Of a stretch of DNA of 9,939 bases, positions 1 through 4,906 are shown in pieces. Made by a program: the position numbers and the translations under genes. The notes below the pieces were generated by a model. It saw only the letters and a list, made by a program, of their open reading frames with translations. It made no database searches and was not told the origin of the DNA. Where the stretch lies: the NCBI GenBank assembly GCA_023460615.1, contig JAEWPL010000248.1, forward strand, positions 1 to 9,939. Reading direction: 5' to 3'. The DNA is from Pseudomonadota bacterium (GTDB lineage Bacteria; Pseudomonadota; Gammaproteobacteria; Enterobacterales; Succinivibrionaceae). Each line of letters begins with the position of its first letter. The stretch's first letter is position 1.

Positions 1-546
1 GCAAAACAAATTAAATTACGTAAAGCACAAAGTGCTGTAAACAACTTAACTAATTCAGAGTGCGCAAACAAGTTATATGCAACACTTGCTCAGAATCCAT
101 TTTTATGTGCTACTGTAGGTATCTCTATTGCTGAGATCTTAAAGCACTTAAAAGAAGGTACTTTTGACAAGAAAGCAAAATTAGGCAACTTTGTAGCCTT
201 TACCTGCAACGATGTGCAAAATAGAGTTCACTCTATGTATCCACAGGAATTTACTAAACCATACCCTATTGAGGCAATTGGCGCTGTAGTAATGCAAATC
301 CTTGAGCATGCAGAGTTATTAAAGGGTGTAAGTGCTCCCCTAATTCCTAAGGTTGAGCATGGCAAATTAACTGTTGAAATTAAAGTTGATGATAACGGTG
401 TAGAGCTTACAGAAGAGTCAAATGAGTTCTTAAATAAGGCAGATTCAGCTTGTAATTTATTTACTGCAAAGCAAAACTTTGCGCCTAACTTTGCAAACAT
501 CACCATGTTCTACGCTCAAAAGATTGTAGATAAATACAAGGCTTAG
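1..546 (+). CDS. Unrecognised protein, C-terminal part (5' end outside window)
   Basis: Frame 1 is open from the first base to the TAG at 544-546, giving 181 visible residues; the start lies before the window. A GTG at 214 could start a shorter product. I do not prefer it, because the frame reads through it with the same gene-like codon choice (GCA/GCT, TTA, GTA, AAA) and no clear ribosome site precedes it. I do not recognise the family. The visible part is soluble, without membrane segments, rich in Asn, Ala and Lys, and looks mostly helical. It has four cysteines (near residues 21, 36, 69 and 151 of the visible part), a Pro/Tyr stretch FTKPYPIEA and a short strand-like segment KLTVEIKVDD. 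I see no nucleotide-binding or catalytic motif. It is followed by a palindrome and an intrinsic terminator, so it ends its own transcription unit. Coding status is fairly sure; function is unknown. Confidence 0.8.
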   Translation, partial: AKQIKLRKAQSAVNNLTNSECANKLYATLAQNPFLCATVGISIAEILKHLKEGTFDKKAKLGNFVAFTCNDVQNRVHSMYPQEFTKPYPIEAIGAVVMQILEHAELLKGVSAPLIPKVEHGKLTVEIKVDDNGVELTEESNEFLNKADSACNLFTAKQNFAPNFANITMFYAQKIVDKYKA

Positions 547-564
547 TTTATCTTTAAAGATAAA
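547..564. repeat. 18-bp perfect palindrome directly after a stop codon
   Basis: TTTATCTTTAAAGATAAA is its own reverse complement and begins at the base after the TAG of the first gene. As RNA it could fold into a weak A/U-rich hairpin of about 7 bp. It could also be a dimeric protein site. No T-run follows, so by itself it is not a good terminator; the real terminator lies about 30 bases further on. Confidence 0.6.
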
Positions 565-589
565 GCTATTGCTTTAGACTGCTATCTTA

Positions 590-630
590 AAAGGCTCTGA
601 TTAAGCTTATTTGCATATCAGAGCTTTTTT
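590..630 (+). terminator. Intrinsic terminator of the first gene
   Basis: The stem GCTCTGAT (594-601) pairs with ATCAGAGC (617-624) around a 15-base loop and is followed at once by six T (625-630). The A residues at 589-592 can pair with the T-run and lengthen the stem, giving some terminator character in the other direction too. It sits 43 bases after the stop codon, separating this unit from the promoter of the next gene. Confidence 0.85.
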
Positions 631-770
631 AGTAGCTGACAAACTCTTGCTTATAGGTAATTCTTTAGAAGGTACACCTTCAATCCATAGGTAAGATAAT
701 AAAAGACAAAACTATCAAAGAAACAAATTAAACTAGGTCAAACCTCAAAGTGAGTTAAAAAAAATTCTCA

Positions 771-798
771 TTGACTTACTCAAATTATCATCTAAAAT
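771..798 (+). promoter_or_regulatory. Sigma70-type promoter of the DUF4143 ATPase gene
   Basis: The -35 TTGACT (771-776; five of six to consensus) and the -10 TAAAAT (793-798; five of six) are 16 bases apart. An A8 tract at 757-764 lies just upstream, where UP elements act. The start of transcription would fall near 805, leaving an untranslated leader of about 68 bases. Its position between a terminator and the ATG at 873 fits well. Confidence 0.7.
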
Positions 799-818
799 TA
801 AAATGCAATTTTAATTTT
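794..818. repeat. 11-bp inverted repeat over the -10 and start site
   Basis: AAAATTAAAAT (794-804) and ATTTTAATTTT (808-818) are perfect reverse complements separated by GCA. The left arm shares five bases with the -10 hexamer, so a protein bound here would block the promoter. The arms contain only A and T, and chance repeats are commoner in such sequence, so an operator role is inference. Confidence 0.5.
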
Positions 819-853
819 GTCTTTTTCTTTTACTGTAATTTATTTTCCAAATT

Positions 854-867
854 ACTTACTTAGGATC
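854..867 (+). repeat. Left copy of 14-bp direct repeat flanking the ATPase gene
   Basis: ACTTACTTAGGATC occurs here, overlapping the ribosome site (AGGA) of the DUF4143 ATPase gene, and again in the same orientation at 2122-2135, 23 bases after that gene's stop. The bases on either side of the two copies differ. The pair encloses the gene almost exactly. Confidence 0.6.
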
Positions 868-872
868 AAAAA

Positions 873-2099
873 ATGTACATTAAAAGAACCATCGAAAACT
901 CTATTTCAGAGTTTAGTAAAATCTTTCCTGTGGTTTATATTGGTGGACCTCGTCAAGTTGGAAAAACAACAGTCTTTGAAGAATTTTGTAAAAAATCAGA
1001 CCGCCAAATTGTTTCATTAGATAGCTTTAACAACAGAGAGTTAGCTCAAAATGATCCTGAAATTTTTCTACAAAAGTACTCAGGAAAACTTCTCATAGAT
1101 GAGGTTCAATATGCACCTCAATTATTTTCATGCATAAAGCAAATTGTTGATAAGAATAAAGTGTGCGGTCAGTACTTTTTGACAGGTTCAGTTCATTTTA
1201 GCTTAATGAAAAATATTACAGAATCTCTTGCTGGTCGAGTTGGTATTATGAAACTACTTGGTTTTTCTCAAGAAGAAAAAATGAACATTGAAGCAAGCAG
1301 AGGTTTTATTCCAACCAAAGCTTATTTAGATGAGAAAGAGAGTTTATTAAAAGACAAATCTTGCAATTACCTATTTCATGAAATTTGGAAGGGATCTTAT
1401 CCTAGGTTATATCACCTAGATGATAATAGTTGGTCAAAATTTTATGACTCCTACCTTCAAACCTATATTTCACGAGATATAGTAAATTACACCAACGTAA
1501 ATAATGAAGTAGATTTTTATAGGTTCATGAAAGTACTAGCTGCAAGAACTGGACAGGAAGTAAATCACTCTACTTTGGCAAGAGAGCTTGGAATATCTTC
1601 TGTGACAGTTAAATCATGGTTATCAATTCTAGTAGCATCAGGCCTTGTTTTCCTATTACCTCCTTATTATAAAAATTTAACTTCAAGAGTCGTAAAATCA
1701 CCTAAACTACATTTCTTAGATTTAGGTTTAGTTTGCTTTTTACTTGGTTATTCAAGTCCAAACATTGCTGAAAACTGCCCTATGTCAGGAGCTTTACTTG
1801 AAAGCTATGTAGTAAGTGAAATTGTAAAAAGCTATTACCATCGAGGACAAACGCCAAATCTCTATTACTACAGAGATAAAGAGCAAAGAGAAATTGATGT
1901 GCTTTTAGAAGAAGATGGCCTTTTATATCCTATGGAGATTAAATCAAAGTCTAATCCTACTAAAGACGATATAAGACACTTTGAGGTAATTGATAAGGTA
2001 CTTAAAGTACCTCGTGGAAATGGTGCTGTGCTTTGTAGAGCAAGTAACTACTTGCCTTTAACAAAGCAAGATTATTTAGTTCCGATAAGCTATATCTAG
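873..2099 (+). CDS. AAA ATPase with C-terminal DUF4143 nuclease-like domain
   Basis: A 408-residue protein, full length for this family. Seen: Walker A GGPRQVGKTT (24-33), Walker B LLIDEVQ (73-79), a sensor-like LTGS (103-106), a SLAGR motif (118-122), a winged-helix segment (about 216-262, with ELGISSVTVKSWL as recognition region) and a C-terminal DUF4143 region. The last has a PD-(D/E)XK-like pattern, EID (340-342) then MEIKSKS (354-360). The ATG is preceded by AGGA (862-865) seven bases upstream, which settles the start. Family members are common in gut anaerobes and archaea, usually as single genes of unknown role; nuclease activity is not shown. It stands alone, with its own promoter and a hairpin after the stop. 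Arginine codons differ from those of its neighbours: by hand count 15 of 18 are AGA, AGG or CGA, whereas in uup CGT and CGC make up about two fifths. This hints at transfer. The family call is firm, the function open. Confidence 0.93.
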   Translation: MYIKRTIENSISEFSKIFPVVYIGGPRQVGKTTVFEEFCKKSDRQIVSLDSFNNRELAQNDPEIFLQKYSGKLLIDEVQYAPQLFSCIKQIVDKNKVCGQYFLTGSVHFSLMKNITESLAGRVGIMKLLGFSQEEKMNIEASRGFIPTKAYLDEKESLLKDKSCNYLFHEIWKGSYPRLYHLDDNSWSKFYDSYLQTYISRDIVNYTNVNNEVDFYRFMKVLAARTGQEVNHSTLARELGISSVTVKSWLSILVASGLVFLLPPYYKNLTSRVVKSPKLHFLDLGLVCFLLGYSSPNIAENCPMSGALLESYVVSEIVKSYYHRGQTPNLYYYRDKEQREIDVLLEEDGLLYPMEIKSKSNPTKDDIRHFEVIDKVLKVPRGNGAVLCRASNYLPLTKQDYLVPISYI

Positions 2100-2108
2100 T
2101 TTCTACAC

Positions 2109-2137
2109 AAGATCCTAAGAAACTTACTTAGGATCTT
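2109..2137. terminator. Hairpin between convergent genes, likely two-way terminator
   Basis: AAGATCCTAAG (2109-2119) pairs perfectly with CTTAGGATCTT (2127-2137) around the 7-base loop AAACTTA. It lies in the 49-base gap between the ATPase gene (+) and rnm (-), where a shared terminator is expected. The T-runs are poor: AAATTT follows on the plus strand and TTGTGT on the minus strand. A second, weak hairpin with a T4 run (TACTC-A5-GAGTA, 2146-2164), read on the plus strand inside the end of rnm, may assist. Confidence 0.6.
2122..2135 (+). repeat. Right copy of 14-bp direct repeat flanking the ATPase gene
   Basis: This is identical to ACTTACTTAGGATC at 854-867. This copy forms the loop and right arm of the hairpin at 2109-2137, so its sequence may be constrained by that structure rather than by common descent with the left copy. 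Confidence 0.6.
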
Positions 2138-2148
2138 AAATTTGCTAC

Positions 2149-3006
2149 TCAAAAAGAGTATTTTAAAGCTTGTGGACAAGTCCACACAGGCTTTACATTC
2201 TCTTCCATTCTTAAGTTTAAACCAAGCTCTCTGTAGGTTCCTTCATGATGAAAGTCTGAACCAAAAGAGGCTAAAAGCTGATATTCAAGACAAAGCTTAT
2301 TTAAAAGATCATAGTTTGTCGCATTGATTTGACTATTGCAAACTTCCATCGCATCGCCACCACATGCTTTAAAGTAGCTTATAAGCTCTCTTCTGCGAGT
2401 ATTAGTAAGCTGATAGCGGTTAGGGTGAGCTAAAACAGCTACGCCACCTGCGTTTTTAATTGCTTCTACAGCCACCTTAATATCAGGCCACAAGGTTTTT
2501 ACATAGCAGCTTTTACCTTTTTTTAAGTAGCTATCAAAGGCATCGTTTACATCTTGAGCTCTGCCCATTTTAGCAATGTAGGCTGCATAATTACCACGAG
2601 TGATAGTGGCATCTTCTGAAGCTAACTTCTTACATTCCTCATAGGCATTAGCAAAACCTTGTTTTTCAAGTTTTGCACCAATAGCTTTAGCTCTTTCAAT
2701 ACGACGCTGCTTTTGATCTTGAATGTAACTTTGAATTGAAGGAGCATTAGGATCAATAAACAAGCCTACAATATGGATTTGATTATTGTTGAAGGTAGTA
2801 GACAATTCACAGCCTTCAATCAATTGTATTTTACCCATCGCTGCCTCTTTAGCTTCTTTAATACCTAAAGTTGTATCGTGATCGGTTAAAGCTATATGAG
2901 TAAGACCTCTGCTATAGGCGCGCTCAACTAATTGAGTTGGAGTAAGTCCACCATCAGAGGCGTTTGAATGAGTATGTAAATCTATCTTTGAAAAGATTGC
3001 AGCCAT
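2149..3006 (-). CDS. rnm: RNase AM, PHP-domain 5'-3' exoribonuclease
   Basis: A 285-residue protein (E. coli RNase AM, formerly YciV/TrpH, has 293). In E. coli the enzyme degrades short RNA 5' to 3', matures the 5' ends of 5S, 16S and 23S rRNA, and removes phosphate from 3',5'-nucleoside bisphosphates such as pAp. The metal-binding PHP set is complete: DLHTHS (9-14, H11 and H13), D18, TDHDT (41-45), E67 in IEGCELS, H78, LAHPNRY (192-198, H194) and SDFHHEG (250-256, D251 and H253). The frame is open up to 3039, but I start at ATG 3006. The family begins right before the DLHTHS strand, AGGA lies eight bases upstream, and this ATG overlaps the uup stop by one base (TAATG). It is therefore translationally coupled to uup. 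It converges on the DUF4143 ATPase gene. No key residue is missing. Confidence 0.93.
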   Translation of the reverse strand: MAAIFSKIDLHTHSNASDGGLTPTQLVERAYSRGLTHIALTDHDTTLGIKEAKEAAMGKIQLIEGCELSTTFNNNQIHIVGLFIDPNAPSIQSYIQDQKQRRIERAKAIGAKLEKQGFANAYEECKKLASEDATITRGNYAAYIAKMGRAQDVNDAFDSYLKKGKSCYVKTLWPDIKVAVEAIKNAGGVAVLAHPNRYQLTNTRRRELISYFKACGGDAMEVCNSQINATNYDLLNKLCLEYQLLASFGSDFHHEGTYRELGLNLRMEENVKPVWTCPQALKYSF

Positions 3007-4892
3007 TAAGCTTGTCCTATACTTTCTAATTCTTCCCAACGAGCATATAAGGCATCTAAATCCTCTTGCACTTGACCTCTTTTAGTTGCAACCTCTCTTG
3101 CTTTAGTACCGTCATCATCATACAAAGCAGGATCGTTTAATTGCTCATCTAAAGTTGCAAGTTGTGTTTCTAATTGCTCAATTTTACCTGGAAGCTCTTT
3201 TAATTCGTGTTTTTGAGTAAAGGTTAAACCTTTGGTCTTTTTAATAGGTTTAGGATCAGGAGTAGACTTTTGCTCTTTACTCTCTTTTTGTTGAGATTTT
3301 AAGCTATTTTGTAAAGCTAATGCTTTCTTTTGATAATATCTTTCAACATCTTCCCAACCACCAACAATCGACTCGATATGACAATTACCGTCAAACACCC
3401 AAGTCTCAGTTGCAACCTTATCAATAAATTGTCTATCGTGGCTGATAACAATTACAGTACCTTCATAAGAGCTTATAAGATCTTCTAATAAATCTAGAGT
3501 TTCTAAATCTAAATCATTAGTTGGCTCATCCATGATAAGCACATTTGATTCTTTAGCAAATAACCTTGCTAAAAGCAGTCTGTTCTTCTCGCCACCAGAT
3601 AAGATTTTTACAGGAGATCTTGCACGCTGTCCTGTAAATAAGAAGTTAGCTAGATAGGAAATTACATGTTTGTTCTTACCGTTAATGCAAACCTCAGTAT
3701 GACCATCGGCTACATTGTCAGCTACAGACTTATCTAAATCTAAAGCTTCATGGTATTGATCAAAGTACTGAACTTTTAAATTTACACCTACTTTAATCTT
3801 GCCAAAGGTTGGTTTAAGCTCCTCTAATAAAGCCTTGATGAGAGTTGTTTTACCACAGCCATTAGGACCTGTGATACCGATTCTATCCCCACGCATTATA
3901 GTTGCAGAAAAGTTCTTTAAAACTTCTTTATCACCAAAGCCTAAACATAAATCTTTAATCTCGTATACAAGATTACCGCTTCTTTGCGCGCTATTAGCCT
4001 CCATGATGACATTACCTTGTCTATCACGGCGGTTTGCTCTTTGAATACGTAATTCTTTTAGGTCACGTACACGACCTTCATTGCGAGCAAGTCTTGCTTT
4101 AACCCCTCGTCTAATCCAAGCTTCTTCTTGAGCTAGGATTTTGTCAAATTCTTTGTTGGCAAGATCTTCTTTACGTAAGCGCTCATCACGAAGCTCAATG
4201 TACTTACTAAATGAGCCAGGATAAGAATAGCACTTGCCTCTATCAAGCTCTACAATTCTAGTAGCACAGTGATCGGCAAACATTCTATCGTGAGTTACAA
4301 AAACAATGGTACCATCAAAGGTCTTAATTGCCTCTTCAAACCAAGTGATGGATTCAATATCTAAGTGGTTAGTAGGCTCATCTAAAAGTAACAGTTGTGG
4401 CTCACTCACTAAGGCTTTTGCAAGAGCTGCCTTTCTTCTGTTACCACCACTTAAATCTTTTAAAGGTAAGGCAGGATCTAAACCTATTTTGTTTAAGATC
4501 TTTTTGACTACAGCATCCTTTTGCCAGCCGTCATGCTTATCTAAAAAGGCTGACAATTCCATTTGCCTATGTACGTCAGTGCAAGTACTAAACTCTGAAA
4601 GAGCCTGACCAACAACTGCTACACCACTAGCTGCTAGTGTATAAACAGTACCACTATCAAAGGCTGGCGGATCTTGGCATAAGGTGGCAATCTTAAGCCC
4701 TGTTTGTACAATTACTTTGCCAGAGTCTAACTCTCTTTGACCTGCAATAATGCTAAGTAATGTTGATTTACCTGTACCATTGCGACCAACTAAACAAACG
4801 CGCTCGCCCTCTTCAATTGAGAAATTTGCACCTTCTAATAACTTATCAGCACCATTATTTAAATGGGCATCAATAACGGAGATTAAGCTCAT
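3006..4892 (-). CDS. uup: ABC-F family ATPase Uup
   Basis: A 628-residue soluble protein with two ATP-binding cassettes (E. coli Uup has 635). ABC1 has Walker A GRNGTGKST (36-44), signature LSGGN (147-151) and Walker B LLLLDEPTNHLD (167-178). ABC2 has Walker A GPNGCGKTT (342-350), signature LSGGE (431-435) and Walker B VLIMDEPTNDLD (451-462). Between them lies the charged inter-domain linker (about 235-300) that in ABC-F proteins reaches the P-site tRNA. A K/Q-rich stretch (530-555) leads to a C-terminal coiled coil (about 556-625), which in E. coli Uup binds nucleic acid. The N-terminus MSLIS and ERVCLVGRNG match E. coli Uup closely, fixing the start. E. coli uup mutants show raised precise excision of transposons; later work links the protein to ribosome assembly and translation. 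The ATG abuts the rlmKL stop with no gap and no close ribosome site, so coupling is expected. Confidence 0.96.
   Translation of the reverse strand: MSLISVIDAHLNNGADKLLEGANFSIEEGERVCLVGRNGTGKSTLLSIIAGQRELDSGKVIVQTGLKIATLCQDPPAFDSGTVYTLAASGVAVVGQALSEFSTCTDVHRQMELSAFLDKHDGWQKDAVVKKILNKIGLDPALPLKDLSGGNRRKAALAKALVSEPQLLLLDEPTNHLDIESITWFEEAIKTFDGTIVFVTHDRMFADHCATRIVELDRGKCYSYPGSFSKYIELRDERLRKEDLANKEFDKILAQEEAWIRRGVKARLARNEGRVRDLKELRIQRANRRDRQGNVIMEANSAQRSGNLVYEIKDLCLGFGDKEVLKNFSATIMRGDRIGITGPNGCGKTTLIKALLEELKPTFGKIKVGVNLKVQYFDQYHEALDLDKSVADNVADGHTEVCINGKNKHVISYLANFLFTGQRARSPVKILSGGEKNRLLLARLFAKESNVLIMDEPTNDLDLETLDLLEDLISSYEGTVIVISHDRQFIDKVATETWVFDGNCHIESIVGGWEDVERYYQKKALALQNSLKSQQKESKEQKSTPDPKPIKKTKGLTFTQKHELKELPGKIEQLETQLATLDEQLNDPALYDDDGTKAREVATKRGQVQEDLDALYARWEELESIGQA
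3015..3018 (-). promoter_or_regulatory. Ribosome site of rnm, inside the end of uup
   Basis: AGGA on the minus strand lies eight bases before the ATG at 3006 and within the last codons of uup. It decides the start of rnm: the longer frame to 3039 would add eleven residues (MGRIRKYRTSL) that sit inside the uup reading frame and have no counterpart in the family. Confidence 0.7.
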
Positions 4893-4906
4893 TTAAAGAT
4901 CTTTAA
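4893..4906. repeat. 14-bp palindrome at the rlmKL-uup junction
   Basis: TTAAAGATCTTTAA is a perfect palindrome. On the minus strand it fills exactly the space between a GGAG (4907-4910) and the uup ATG (4890-4892), and it includes the rlmKL stop codon. Folded as TTAAA-GATC-TTTAA it would bring the otherwise too distant GGAG (14 bases) next to the start. This is a structural possibility only; the palindrome also encodes the last rlmKL codons. Confidence 0.4.

Larger units (their letters stand above)
547..872. other. 326-base intergenic spacer
   Basis: No gene is visible here on either strand. The contents in order are the palindrome (547-564), the terminator (590-630), a small hairpin GAAGG-TACA-CCTTC (668-681) of unknown meaning, an A8 tract (757-764), a promoter (771-798), an inverted repeat (794-818) and the ribosome site of the next gene (862-865). 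I saw no tRNA or other structured RNA. The stretch 682-756 holds nothing I can name. Confidence 0.7.

Noticed and set aside
228..506. Minus-strand open frame opposite the first gene
   Set aside because: It lies wholly opposite a better frame, has a Ser-rich low-quality translation and no ribosome site or motif. Similar antisense frames opposite uup (3799-4044, 4306-4608), the permease and the last ATPase gene were dropped for the same reason.
214..546. Separate short gene starting at GTG 214
   Set aside because: The same frame is open to the window edge with gene-like codons and there is no ribosome site before 214, so this is the end of a longer gene.
668..690. tRNA T-arm-like sequence (CTTCAATCC)
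   Set aside because: No acceptor stem, D arm or anticodon arm can be built around it.
817..1020. Small plus-strand open frame overlapping the start of the DUF4143 ATPase gene
   Set aside because: It overlaps the ATPase gene in another frame, begins at the presumed start of transcription and has no ribosome site.
3007..3039. Longer N-terminus of RNase AM starting at 3039
   Set aside because: It would add eleven residues lying inside the uup frame, without family counterpart; the ATG at 3006 has a good ribosome site and the usual TAATG overlap.
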